A DNA stretch of 64,000 nt from the NCBI GenBank assembly GCA_029168955.1, contig JAPDOI010001837.1:1-64000 (forward strand). Reading direction: 5' to 3'. Made by a program: the position numbers and the translations under genes. The notes beneath the pieces are model-generated. The model was not told the origin of the DNA, did not search any database, and worked only from the letters and a program-made list of their open reading frames with translations. Positions within the stretch are counted from its first letter, which is position 1, and the number at the start of each line of letters is the position of its first letter. Shown here one piece after another: positions 23,251-33,840 of the stretch. Source of the DNA: Aplectana chamaeleonis. Taxonomy: Eukaryota; Nematoda; Chromadorea; Rhabditida; Cosmocercidae.

Positions 23251-23606
23251 TTTTTCCAACAGAAATATTTATTATAAACAGAAGTGGGTTTACCTATACT
23301 TCAAAATCCATTGAAGCAACCCAATACGTAAGCGCATGGCTCGAAGACTCAAAAAAGTGTTTCGTTATCAATTTCAAAATTTTTAGAAGAACAGAGCCTT
23401 TTAAAAACACACTTTACAAGAAGACTACTTTCAGTCAGCCTGGCAATTCTGGATTAAATGTAGTTTTCTGGAGCCATTTTGGACGTAGAATCCGAGTATG
23501 CTCTTCGCAGCTTCTCGAAAAAAACGAAACCACTCTGGAGAACGTTACAGACGTTTTTCCAAGCCTAGCGGCAAGGCAAGGGTACCACCCATCAGGGAAT
23601 TTTTAG
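23251..23606 (+). other. Unidentified open exon-like segment inside the Tc5-like element
   Basis: An acceptor-like TTTTTTTCCAACAG is followed by about 118 open codons (IFIINRSGFTYTSK, then SAWLEDSKKCFVINF). No family was recognised. The last part overlaps a repeat shared with 26905-27200, so at most the first 90 codons could be a captured gene piece. There is no donor or partner exon that I can defend. Confidence 0.2.
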
Positions 23607-24300
23607 GTGGTTTGGAAAAAGATCTTCGGATTCGGCTCAAAACTTGTATGTAGGGCTAATCTAGGGTGCTGAACACGAATTTAGAGGTCGTTTGCCGAAA
23701 TTCTGAGATTAACTGTAGATTACGGTAGTTGTCATGACATAGAGGGCCTGAACCTACCTTAATAATTTGAAAATTGACAAGTGAACATCAGATTCTTATT
23801 CAGCACCCCGAATAACCCCCGTTCAGAAATTTTGAGTCAAATCTGAGACTTTGACCCAACTACCGTATACCCACCGCAATCTACCGTAATCTGTCTAAAA
23901 TCGATAAACTGACCTCAGATTCGTCATGAGCACTTCAAATAACCTCCGAGAGCAAAGTTTGGGTCATAATTTTTTTTCGACCTTTGGAGCCCCGTGAGGT
24001 AAGAAGCTCAAAGCCATTTTTGGGGGTTCAGAGGTCGAATTTTTTTGCCCAAACTCCGCCCCAGGGGGTAATTTGGGACGCTGAACTCGAATCTGAGGTC
24101 CGTTTCCTGTTTTTTTTTAGGGGCTTTCGTCAGGTTAGGGTGCGTTGAATGGCATTTTACCTTGTTTTGGTGGTTTCTGATCTACCCGTGAGGACTGAGT
24201 GAAATTTTAAAATTTTAAATAGTTCATTTTCACGCCCTCTACAACTTTCGAAAAACCGTTTTTCGAAACTCCATTTTATGTTCAAAGTGGTCCCTTGTTA

Positions 24301-24825
24301 GAGGAAGAAAAGCCGCAGACACAATGTGTCCAAGGCGTCCCACACATCCTTGATACCAAACGCTGCCATCGATATTTTCAACAGCCTATGAAACATATTC
24401 AAGCAAATAGATATAGGAGAACATCTCTTATACTACCTTCAAAAAAGCAGGGCAATGAGAGTAAACTCTCTTGATCATCCTGTACACCTTTTGGAAGCTT
24501 TCGGGATCGGTTGCGGGCCATCCCCACAAGCGCGCTGACAATTTTTAACAGTGTTTCTTCCCACTCGAACGTACATAACTTCGAACTTCGCTTTGGAAAC
24601 TTTATGTTCGAACACTTCTGAATCATCATTTTTCACTCCTAAATTGCGCAAAATAAGTGGAAACATCAAGAAGTCCAGGAAAAAATCTTCAATTGACTTC
24701 GGTTTTCGCAAACGTATTGAAACTACCGGAAATAAGCGAGCAATCCTGTTGCTTTTCTTCGTCGTAGTCTTTTCTTTCAAAATTTTCGTTAGTTCTATGG
24801 TTTCCGTTTTCATTTTAGTCTGACG
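24301..24825 (-). pseudogene. Possible decayed gene fragment on the minus strand
   Basis: Minus-strand frames are open with protein-like composition: 24820-24475 (RKPKSIEDFFLDFLMFPLI and then SEVFEHKVSKAKFEV) and, one frame over, 24600-24399 (WEETLLKIVSALVGMARN and DDQESLLSLPCFF). A 51-nt stretch after CCFFEG looks like a nematode intron (GTAGTATAAG to TTTCATAG), but the phases do not join cleanly. Beyond it the frame continues up to the TTA duplication of the neighbouring element and, with that element removed, on into LSEYDKREIISLLKPG, which resembles a transposase helix-turn-helix start. The function is unknown. Confidence 0.25.
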
Positions 24826-24837
24826 CATAGACCAGGA

Positions 24838-24905
24838 GGCTGGCCGTGCGGGGTTGGCGGCCTCACTGGGGAATGGGTTTCGATTCGCGCGGGGGTGATC
24901 TACCG
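24838..24905 (+). other. Second tRNA-derived SINE-like segment
   Basis: TGGCCGTGCGGGGTTGGCG at 24841 resembles the A box of tRNA-Leu/Ser (TGGCCGAGNGGTTAAGGCG). GGGTTTCGATTCGC at 24875 resembles a B box with one extra base. It looks like a SINE head placed just upstream of a foldback. Confidence 0.5.
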
Positions 24906-24929
24906 TCGCAGCTCCGTCCATTCATCAGA

Positions 24930-25082
24930 CTTATCGTCCATCACTGGATGAGGGATCGCCGCGACGCTGCTTGGCGGGAAAAATTGCGGGCGGGAAAACA
25001 AAGGGAGAGTGGCTATTGATCTCGCAAATTTTCCCGCCAAGCAGCATCGCGGCGCTCCCTCATCCAGTGACTGACGATAAAT
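24930..25082. repeat. Short foldback MITE
   Basis: CACTGGATGAGGGATCGCC and GCTGCTTGGCGGGAAAAATT at the left pair with their near-exact complements at 25021-25075 around a loop of about 34 nt. The arms are about 60 nt. No target duplication was resolved. Confidence 0.8.
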
Positions 25083-25554
25083 GATTCCGCGAACTCTACA
25101 TGATCGCTGAACTTGTGGCTGCATGCCGTACGAACCACATACAATTGGTTAAACCACGCATTTCATAACTGATCAGACTGTAGGAGAGGCAGAATAGAAA
25201 ATTTGGGTGATTTTCACACCTTTTCATGGCCATTTATAGCTCTCTGGTATCCAAATATCTTGTCGCAAATATCGCATACGAATTTTTCGCGGCCCTGTTA
25301 CACTCACAACGCTGCTCTTTCGGCGGCAACTTCTTCTCCACTCCAATTATGAGCGCTGTGCAAGTGTGAATAGAAGCGGATAGGTCGCAGAAGCTATTGC
25401 TCGCATGTACCACATGTCATTTAAGTCATACGCCTAAATATCTTTTAGAGACGTTGGCGGTACCACTGTGAACAGAAGAAATGTGACAAGAATGCGAATA
25501 GACTTGAAAAGCAATTTTCATTGCCCTGATTGGAACTTCGGAGTGTGTTCCAAT

Positions 25555-25735
25555 CCTACCGTGGGTCTCGATCTCGGGAGGTGCGCATCAGTGGGAATTC
25601 AGTATGGACGGTGCTGCCTTCGACTGCACCATCCGCCAAGGGAGGAGAACCCCGGGTGTGGGCCAATCCTGAGGTGGGTCGCGATTTCGGGAGGTGCGCA
25701 TCTGCGGTAATCCAGTATGTACGGGTGCCAATCTG
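25555..25735 (+). repeat. Two-copy direct repeat, about 114-bp period
   Basis: CGGGAGGTGCGCATCAGTGG near 25575 recurs as CGGGAGGTGCGCATCTGCGG near 25688, with matching CCAATCCT and CAGTATG blocks around each. No coding sense was found. Confidence 0.7.
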
Positions 25736-25739
25736 CTAA

Positions 25740-26769
25740 CAATAATACTCAAAATTCACCAAAACTGTGATGTAGGCCAGGGCGTGGCGAAATTCCGACG
25801 TGTGTGCGAAGTTTCCTCAGCTTTTCTCACCGATCGAATGATTTTTGAGAACACTGAGATTGGAATTTGATTTCCGCTCAAAGGCCCCCGTCAGATTTCG
25901 TCGAAAAACCTGCTGAGTCCGACTGAGTCCGGCCGCCCCCAGCGCCAACCAGTTCCTCTGCGAAACGCGCAATCGATAGTCAGCGGCAGCAGTACGTGGG
26001 GCAGAGCGAAGACGACGAGAGTCGTGATGCGGTGGGACTCGGCAGGTCGCAGTCGGCCGCAAAAATGCACCCAAATCACGTGAGAAACACCTATATCGAC
26101 CGGATGGGGTGAGGAAGATTTCGGTGGGACTCAGTGGGACTTAGTCGGACTCAGTCGGTGCATTGGCCCCGCCCTTGTACGCATGAGAACCATCAGTATC
26201 GACCGAGGAGATTGCAGTGGGCATCAGACGGTCGCAGTCGGACTCAGTGGGTTGATTAATTTGCACCCGTTTCCCACGAATTCGGTGCGTATCGACCGGG
26301 TGGGACTCAGTAAATCCACCGACTGTGACGGCAGCCTAAGATTCTATATTGACGCTTATGAGCACTGTTGAAAAAACAACGACCCTTCAAGCGACCCTTC
26401 AAGTGTTCCTCTCTCCCAGCCTTCAAGACAATATCGAGGCCATTTCGGTGTTTCGCAGTTTCCCCCACTATTCTATGGTCTTAAAATTTCTGCTTAGTAT
26501 TAGGGATAAGGATTAGAAATGGTAATTTCATTTAAAAATTTATCGTCATGCTATCTTAGCCGTGGGGAGGGCGCCACCACCACACTCGTATAATGCACCT
26601 ACCAGTTTCCTTCCCCTTCTGAAATTAGGAGAGACTTTGCGGCACTAAAATGAGCTTGGCCTAATGCTATGTGATCGCGCCCCTCCCCGGCTGAGAAAGC
26701 ACACCTATGCAGCTGTTTCGGCAGCAAACATCTTAAATATAACCCTGAATATCATAGAAACTGCACTAA
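25740..26769. other. Stretch without recognised genes, with GACTCAGT repeats
   Basis: Between about 25915 and 26320 the words GACTCAGT, GACTTAGT and their complement recur irregularly (for example GTGGGACTCAGTGGGACT near 26123). The rest holds nothing I can name. Confidence 0.35.
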
Positions 26770-27209
26770 CAAGGGAAGTATAAAAAGCGTAGGTCGGATC
26801 TGCCAAAACGACTAGTATCATTAGTATCTCTTCTGGCTCAATAGTATAAATGCGCAGTATACCGCCGCGAGCCGCAGGTTCAAAAAAGTTATGAGCATTT
26901 TTCAAGCCTGGAGAAAAGGCAAGGGTACCCATCGGGCATTTTTTTTGGAGTTTCAAAAAATTCTTTCGGATTTAGCTCAAAAGTTGTAGGTAGGGGTATT
27001 CTTGGGTGGTGAACACGAATCTGGAGTTCATTTGTCGAAATTTTGAGGTTTACTGTAGGTTACGGTAGGTAACATGTCATTTAGGGGTCAAAACCCACCT
27101 TAGTATTTCGAAAATCGACAAGCGAACGTTAAATTCGTATTCTCCACCCCGAATAAACCCCGTATACAAGTTTTGAGTAAAATCTGAGATTTTAACCAAA
27201 CTACCGTAT

Positions 27210-28654
27210 GACTTACTTGACTTAATCGGTTGGCTTTCGCCTGACGCGGTCATTCCGCATCTTCACCGAGGTGTGCCGTCCTAGTAGTCAGCCGTGTCCA
27301 TTTTCCACGGTCTTCAGCCACAATTTGAACACATTCCATCCAGCTGTCACTATTCCATTTCCTGCGAAACGAAACATCGCGCCTGAACTGTCTTTCGATG
27401 CCGAGTGACTTTAAATCCTCTTTAACCACATCCGTCCAGAACTTTCGCCTACGCCCAGGTGGCCGTTTCCAGACAGGATTTGGAAGCATTTTAAAGCGTG
27501 TTGTACGAGACGATCCGGCGTTCTTCTTAGTATATGCCCGAGCCGTCGAAGTCGACTTTCCATTGCTGCTTGAGATGGCGTTAGGAGATGCTGGCACCTC
27601 CCTCGTGTCAAGCAAGTTGATGTACTGCGTCGATTTCCTTGTAAAGGTCTTCGTTATGGCATACACGCGGCCAGAAATATCCAAGCAAACGCCTAAAAGC
27701 TTCCTCTCCGTGCAATCCAACCTTTCCATCTGCGTTTTCGGTGCTGCCCACGTCTCCGATCCGTACATCATGATAGGGCGAATAGCGGATAGGTAGACGC
27801 GCAACTTGACTTCCTTCGCGATGGTGGTAGACCACAAACACTTGGTTAGAGAATTGAATGCAGACGTAGCTTTCGCACATCGTTGTCGAATATCCGCTGC
27901 ATAACTACCATCGTTCTTCAGCAAACAGCCCAAATAACAGAAATCGTCCACCAGTTCGATACGTTGTCCGTCCACACAAACTCCAGTTGAAGGCCTCTGA
28001 GAGACCCACATCTGCTTGCATTTGTCGGGACGAAGACGAAGTCCATAGGCTGCGGCATACTTCGAAACGAGGTTCACAATCCTTTGCAGTTTTGCGTTGT
28101 TTTCAGCGAATAACACAATGTCGTCGGCGTACTCCAGGTCGACAAGGGAGCGTCCTGATGGTGTTAGGATCACATCCGCAGGAAACTGTTCTGCAACTCT
28201 ACGCATGATGTCATCAACGGCGAAGTTGAAAAGAAAAGGTCCTGCAACGGCTCCTTGCCTTACTCCTGTTTTCACCTCGAAAGCTGACGTAAATCCGACA
28301 GGTGTACGAACTGCTGCTGTTGTTCCTTTGTTCATGTCCTCGATTAACCGAACATACTTTTCCGGGACTCCATCTGCTCGCAGAGCATTGAGCAATCGAT
28401 CACGATGAGGAGAGTCGAACGCGGCTTCAAAGTCCAAAAAAGCAAGCTGTAATGGCTTCGAAAACCGCTGCCACGATTCAATTACTCTTCTCACGACGAA
28501 CACTTGGTCGATGGTCGATCTTCCAGGTCGAAAACCGGCTTGCTCATCTCTGGTCGTTCCTTCACGATGTTTGATAAGTCGCTCGAGAATGATACGTTCT
28601 AAAACCTTGTACATGACACGAAGTAGAGAGATCCTTGTACATGACACGAAGTAG
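27210..28654 (-). mobile_element. 5'-truncated RTE LINE insertion
   Basis: Flanked by the direct repeat AACTACCGTAT at 27199-27209 and 28655-28665. The 3' end is at the low-coordinate side (minus-strand AAGTCAAGTAAGT tail). The 5' truncation point carries a short duplication: CCTTGTACATGACACGAAG occurs twice, about 27 bp apart, at 28607-28654. The element lacks the endonuclease and the start of the reverse transcriptase. Confidence 0.88.
27250..28647 (-). pseudogene. RTE reverse transcriptase, uninterrupted frame with a scrambled segment
   Basis: 465 open codons. QAGFRPGRSTIDQVFVVRR, LAFLDFEAAFDS, TGVRQGAVAGPFLFNFAVDD and the catalytic YADD (LEYADDIVLFAE) are all present, as is the conserved end (KRPPGRRRKFWTDVVKEDL and TAHLGEDAE). 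The stretch between LDCTERKLLGV and RFKMLPNPVW makes no family sense in this frame, but the adjacent frames read FRRLLGYFWPRVCHNEDLY and then RLRRLGHILRRTPDRLV, the expected sequence. Three frameshifts with zero net shift therefore garble about 75-90 residues while leaving a long open frame. It is also truncated at its N terminus. Confidence 0.88.
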
Positions 28655-29309
28655 AACTACCGTATACCCACCGTAATCTACCGTAATCTGCGAAAAATCG
28701 ATAAGCGGACTCAAGATTCGTGTTTAGCACTCTAAATAACCCTCAGCAAATGATTTTGAGACATATCTATCGTAGAAAACCGGAAATCTCGAAAGTGGCG
28801 TTTTTCCCTCGAAATTTTCCCCGGTTGGGAAGCTTCAAACGAAATGAGCCGAAAACTTTTGAAAATCGACTAATGAATCACAGAATCGTGATCAGCGCCC
28901 TGAAAAACCCTCCTGGGAGAATTTTAAGTCAAATCTGGAACATTTTGCTAAAACACTTCTAGAGCCCTCAATTAGTAGAAATAAGCGCCCAACCGAAAAT
29001 CCGCACAAGTCCAAAACGCTGTCAGTCTGGACAAAGTACGGAAAATGTTCGTTCACCCGAAATTTGCTCAGGGTGGTAGTTTTGAGTGTTGAACACATTT
29101 ATTAGGTCCGTTTCCGGATTTTTCGAAGAATAACGCGCTTTTTGGAAGGTACAAAAAGCACAAAAAATGAGCTTCTTAAGCTTGTACCTTCTTGGAACCT
29201 GCGGCTCGCGGCGGGATACTGCGCAGTTTTACTATTGAGCCACAAGAGATACTAACGACACTAGTCGTTTTGGCAGATCAGACCTACGCTTTGTATACTT
29301 CCCTTGTAA

Positions 29310-29635
29310 AACAATGTTTCCCAACGAAACAAAGCACAACAACACTAGAAGAGATTGACGAGGAAACCACGAAAATACCAAGAAATAAAAAGAAAATATG
29401 TGATTCACATGTGGCCTGAATAAAAATATGCGCGTATGCTGCAGTTTCGTCAGCAGATATGTTCAATACAACCCAGAAAATTATGGCAATTTCACAACAA
29501 CAGTGCTTCCCAGCAAAAACAAAGCAGAAATCGGAAAACGCTAGAAGATGATAACGAGGAAATCACGAAAACACCAAGAAATGAAAAGAAAACGTGGGAT
29601 TTACACGTGGCCTGAATAAAAAAATGCGCGTCAGG
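29310..29635 (+). repeat. Two-copy direct repeat, about 190-200-bp period
   Basis: The blocks CACTAGAAGAGATTGACGAGG, shortened here, and CACGTGGCCTGAATAAAAA-like sequence occur near 29343-29425 and again near 29538-29625. No function was assigned; a short open frame after it (29594-29797) has no family resemblance. Confidence 0.6.
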
Positions 29636-30831
29636 GTGCGCTTCGTCTGCGCCTACGGAACGTACTGCCCAATCTACGGCTATAGGTTTCTGCAGCTCCG
29701 GCGTTTGAAGAGAAGAGCAACGGGAGAAATCGACGCTGTGGAGGAACTACAGGAGGTATATTGTGCTAAAGATGAACGAATAAAGATGATGAGGTGAACT
29801 ATGGGAGCGATCGCCGCTATGCAGCTGCGACGCGAACCGTTATAACGTCATTTCAAATGTGCTGAACGCAATGAACACCTACAAACTATCTACATGACGC
29901 CAGACACTCGTCAGGATCATTAACATGTTTAGACAAAGGTACTGACAATATTTCTGGTATAAAAGGCTTCTCATCTCACGATGAGTCTCAGTCGGCTTTT
30001 TTTTTGCCGGACCGTAAAGGTTGCTTCGAGTCACTTTCCAGAAAATCCACGGGATACTGAATGATAATTTTTGTCGCCGAGGGAGGAGGCTCCCCGCGGT
30101 TTGGGGGGGGGGGGGTGGTACCCACTATACATTGGATCCGACTCACTCATTTTCGGATATCCATCCGAATGAACCGAAATTTTCATGATTCAAAATCCGA
30201 TTCACCGAAAAAACGTCAAAATCCGAATGATCCAAAATCCGAATCACCGAAAAAGTGTCCAAAACCGAATGATCCAAAACCCGATTCACCGAAAAAACGT
30301 CAAAATCCAAATGATCAAAAATCCGAATCACCGAAAAAACTCCAAAATCCGTTTGATTCAAAATCTGAATCACCGAAAAGTGCCATGAGTCGGATAATGA
30401 TTCGGACACCGAATATCCGAAAATATAATGATTCGGATCGGATAATGAGTCGGATATTGGTAGATTCGGCAGGTCTTGTGACTCAAACAAGCGTATCTTA
30501 TGTCACGACTCGACATTCCATTCTACAGTATCCATACAGGTGCGTAGTTACCCACTATAAAACGTCGTAATTCACATCACTCGAGGCGCGAGCGGCGCGC
30601 GAGACGCCTCGGCCTCCGTGGCCCTACGCTCTCTCACTGTCTTTAACCTCCGATCCACACCAGCACGCGTAGGAACTAAGTAAATTTCGCCCTTTTATAG
30701 CCTGGACACTGCAGACATCCAATTGGCGCGCATCGTAAAATTTGCGCCGCATTTTCTGCGCATCATCTGCGCAGATTTTGCGCATAATTGGCATTGATTC
30801 TCTTGGTTTGAGTTGTCTGTGCGACTATAGG

Positions 30832-31260
30832 GCCTTTCAGAGTGGCGCCGCTGCGAAATTTGTGACGTCGCTCTCCAGAGCGAGAGAAAGTGGGCGTGAC
30901 CATGACTGGTCGCCGAATCATATTTCTGTCTCTGCGTCTCTTACCTCTTCGCCGCCGTTTGTTCGATTGGAGAAAACAGTGAAATAGGGGAAATAATTAT
31001 TTTTATAGAGAGTTTATGGACAGGTAGTAACAAAGTAACATCAACAAATAGAAAGAAACTAAGGCGGGACGGCAGAGACAAAAATGGTCCAAATCATTTC
31101 CACCGCGCGACGTTGCTGTCGTCGCTGCTAGCTCGCGCACTCTGAAAGCGCGGTCGCCTCCCTCGCACGGCACAGTTTGCGCTGCGTAGCACCCCTCACC
31201 CCACATCACTCACACCGTCACCGCGACAGCGAGTTTTGCTGCGACGCCACTCTGAAAGGC
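30832..31260. mobile_element. Foldback MITE F4
   Basis: Terminal inverted repeats GCCTTTCAGAGTGGCG and CGCCACTCTGAAAGGC bound 429 bp. The arms remain similar for about 50 bp. The target duplication is not clear. It lies within F2. Confidence 0.7.
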
Positions 31261-31261
31261 T

Positions 31262-31567
31262 CTTAGGGGTATGGTATACTTTGCCGCTGTCATGACCGAC
31301 AGGCATGCAATAAAGCACAGCGGGACCTGCATCGTAACAACGGCATCGGTCGTCGTAGGCACGATTATCGCGCGTCTGTCACAGCCGCGTAAGGGGGAGG
31401 GCCGACATACTGCGAATGGGCTGAAGCCTGTCGCTGCCACTGTCCCTGTCGCGGCCGAAGCTTGCAACACACTGCGATAGCGACAGGTTAAAAGGGTAGA
31501 AGCTCCGCGACCGGCGGTCGCTGTCGCTGTGCAGAGCGACGCGACTGTGTATACCATTCCCTTTATG
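31262..31567. repeat. Inverted repeat F5
   Basis: AGGGGTATGGTATAC near 31265 is complementary to GTATACCATTCCCTTT near 31549; the adjacent arm sequence is rich in GTCGCTGTCGC-type words. It is probably another short foldback abutting F4. Confidence 0.55.
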
Positions 31568-32259
31568 GCGCATTGAGGGTTCGATTGTCTACCAGAAACC
31601 ATGTGTATTGATCGAACGGACAATCCCTTTTTAAGTGGATTAGACAGTAACTCACGGGTATTTACGAATTCGATGTGAAGGATTGATACTCTTTTAGACT
31701 AATGCTTTAACATTACTCTCACTTTGAAGAGATTGCGAAAGGTGATCATATCTGTTTGGTTTGCAAATATTCCGCGACAAAGATGATTATCAATGAGTTC
31801 GTTTATAATACTATGGTAGAAAAATCTCTTTTTTTTGAGGATTTTCACCAGACTATCAATTTTCGATAAACTTCTTGAATTATACCATCTTGTATCCGAC
31901 CGGATATCCGATTCGGATACTCGGATTCCGACTCACCGAAAAAAGGTCAAAATCCGAGTGATCCAAAATCCGAATCACCGAGAAAACGTAATTTTCGGAT
32001 TGATCCGAGATCCAACTATCCGTCTATCCTCCCTATCCGAATGACTCGGATTATCCAAAATAGCTATTTTGAATCAATCCGTTTGAGTCGGATATCCGCG
32101 ACCTTTGATTTTTGAGTTATCCGAAATCCGAGTATCCGAATTTTTTTGATTCGGATCCAATGTATAGTACCCACTAAAGGGCCACCTCCCCACGGTCCGC
32201 GGTGGGGTGCCCCCACTGCGGACTGTGGCAGTGGGGTGACCCCCCTCTGAGGACCTCAA

Positions 32260-32760
32260 AGTGAATTACTCTAGTGGGATGCACCCGAGGTCCCGTGTGT
32301 GATCCTGGAAACCGTGTATCCCTGTAAAACACGTTAGGCTACCGCCTCCACTGAAATTTGAAATTCCCTCCAAAACCGAGTTTTGTTCAACAGCGGTGCT
32401 AGTATACCTGCAAAAAACATTTTAGGTTCCCGTCATCTACAGGAGAATTCCGTTCATCTACAGCTGATAAGACAATCCAGCAGATGACCTTTCCCAGTGC
32501 TGGAGAGCTCCGACTTTGGCAGAGGTCATCCACTGAAGATATCCGGAGGATCTAGTCTTATCAGCTGTAGGTGAATGGGATTCTCCTGTTGACGGCGGAA
32601 ACCTCACATGTTTTCACAGGTATACCAGCACTGTAGTTGAACAGAACTCGATTTTGGAGGGAATTTCAATTTTTGGTTGAGGAGGTAACCTACCGTGTTT
32701 TAACAGGTATACCCTGTTTCCGGATTCACATAGGGGACCTCGGGAATTATGCACTAGGGT
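32260..32760. repeat. Long near-perfect palindrome F3
   Basis: The centre is near 32507. CTACAGCTGATAAGAC at 32460 pairs with its complement near 32555, GGAATTTCAATTT with the complementary stretch near 32360, and the CACTAGGGTAATCC end near 32755 with its partner near 32265. The arms are about 240 bp. A weaker G/C-rich pairing extends to 32177 and 32860. It lies between the F2 insertion and the right F1 arm. Confidence 0.75.
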
Positions 32761-33404
32761 AATCCCTTTTGTGGTCCCCACGGAGGGGGGGGGGGTGACC
32801 CCACCGCCACGCTCCGCAGTGGGATGCACCCTAACGTGGACCTTGGGGAGATGGCTCCGCTGTTGGGAACCACCCCCCCCCAAGCCTTGCGGAGATCCCA
32901 TTCGGCGACAAAAATTATCCTCTGGTATCCGGTGGATCTTCTTGTAGGTGACTCAAGACCACCTTTCAGGTCCGGCTCCGATGGGCCGACTGAGGCTCAC
33001 TGTGAGATGTGAATCCTTTTATACCAGCAACATTGTCAATACCTTTGTCTAAACATGTTAGTGATCCTGACGAATGTCTGGCGTCATATATGAAGATAGT
33101 TTGTAGGTGTTGATTGCGTTCAGTACATTCGAAATAACGTTATAACGGTTCGCGTCGCAGCTGCAGAGCGGCGACCACTCCTGGGGCCGCATTCGCCAAT
33201 AACCATCGAAGGGTGAATGAGGTAAAATTTCAATACAAAACGCGCCCTCCATGGCCACCTCTCGCCTCTCTTTGGCTTCCCCCGTGACCGCCGGAATTTT
33301 TTGCATCGCTTCTCGGGGAAATTGGCCGCATCGCGGCGAAATTTATTGCAAATTGCAGGAGAAAGCATTAGATTCATTCACTTCGATTGCTCTATTCCTC
33401 GACT

Positions 33405-33497
33405 TTATCGCACACTCCTACTGAGGTCCTGTATTTTTCTACTGAGGTACTGTACACATTCTACGACGTCCTGCACACGTCCCGTGTTGTCCTGCAC
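33405..33497 (+). repeat. Small fragment of the 42-bp minisatellite family
   Basis: About two units with CACACTCCTACTGAGGTCCTG and ACATTCTACGACGTCCTGCA type sequence (cut here to 20). The flank on its right, containing AAACGGCTCATTCTTG, is an inverted copy of the sequence on the left of the array at 37583. Confidence 0.75.
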
Positions 33498-33689
33498 AAG
33501 GTATACAGCTTTCGGGATTCAAACGGCTCATTCTTGTTTGAACACGATGACAAGTTTCAACGTTGTGATAATCATCACAGCGTAGCTTGATATGGTGGTT
33601 ATCAACACGTGATCACGTAGTGACGTGCTTATCACGTGAACAGCCGGTATGCAAAGTGTCTCTTCTCACTCGAGTCCTCATTCGGCATT

Positions 33690-33840
33690 CTGATGCCGGC
33701 CCTGGGAGGTGACTTCGAGTCACTCTCTGGAGGTCAGCATATTTTTTATCGCTGGGGGATAGGGGTATCCTCTCGGCTGGGGGGGGCGGTTTTTGCCGCG
33801 ATCCGGGGTCTGTGTTTTTCTCCTATCGAGTCTTACGCGG
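33690..33840 (+). repeat. Dispersed repeat, inverted partner at 61689-61840
   Basis: GGTGACTTCGAGTCACTCTC, a following AGCATATTT block, CGCTGGGGGATAGGG and a G-run followed by CGGTTTT occur here, and as complements near 61700-61835. It is non-coding. Confidence 0.7.

Larger units (their letters stand above)
22483..24297. mobile_element. Non-autonomous Tc5-like element with TTA target duplication
   Basis: 1815 bp. It starts CAAGGGACCACTTCGAACG and ends with the inverted equivalent AAGTGGTCCCTTG; TTA on both sides fits the TNA target rule. The arms are about 120 bp (to ACGGGTAGACC near 22606, paired with GGTCTACCCGT-like sequence near 24182). The interior holds a tRNA-like segment (22829-22897), an unexplained open frame (about 23250-23606) and a block (23550-23960) also found inside the related element at 26770-29306. 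No transposase remains. Confidence 0.82.
26770..29306. mobile_element. Non-autonomous Tc5-like element interrupted by an RTE LINE
   Basis: The ends are CAAGGGAAGTATAAAAAGCG and its complement, with TAA on both sides (26767-26769 and 29307-29309). The arms match for about 115 bp, including CCGCCGCGAGCCGCAGGTTC. Inside, 26905-27209 and 28655-28790 form one continuous repeat, homologous to 23575-23960, split by the RTE fragment at 27210-28654. The first 26 bases resemble the terminal repeat of the complete Tc5-like element at 8352, so that element's transposase could have mobilised it. Confidence 0.85.
30126..32166. mobile_element. Foldback element F2 with 8-bp target duplication
   Basis: The ends TATACATTGGATCCGA and TCGGATCCAATGTATA are exact complements. 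Both are flanked by GTACCCAC (30118-30125 and 32167-32174), an 8-bp duplication of the size made by hAT-like transposases. Sub-terminal regions are rich in the words CCGAATGATCCAAAATCCG and TCACCGAAAAAACG, in opposite orientation on the two sides (30185-30400 and 31890-32010). It sits inside F1 and itself contains F4 and F5. Confidence 0.78.
29812..33183. mobile_element. Outer foldback element F1
   Basis: Arms 29812-30118 and 32869-33183 are inverted copies (for example GACGCGAACCGTTATAACGT near 29829 with its complement near 33135, and TTAACATGTTTAGACAAAGG near 29921 with its complement near 33040). The arm tips near the centre are G/C homopolymer runs. The interior is occupied by F2 (an insertion with its own target duplication) and by palindrome F3, so the original F1 was much shorter. 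No coding region was recognised. Confidence 0.75.

Noticed and set aside
27250..28647. Intact reverse transcriptase gene
   Set aside because: The middle segment is frame-scrambled, the endonuclease and N terminus are missing, and insertion marks show a 5'-truncated LINE.
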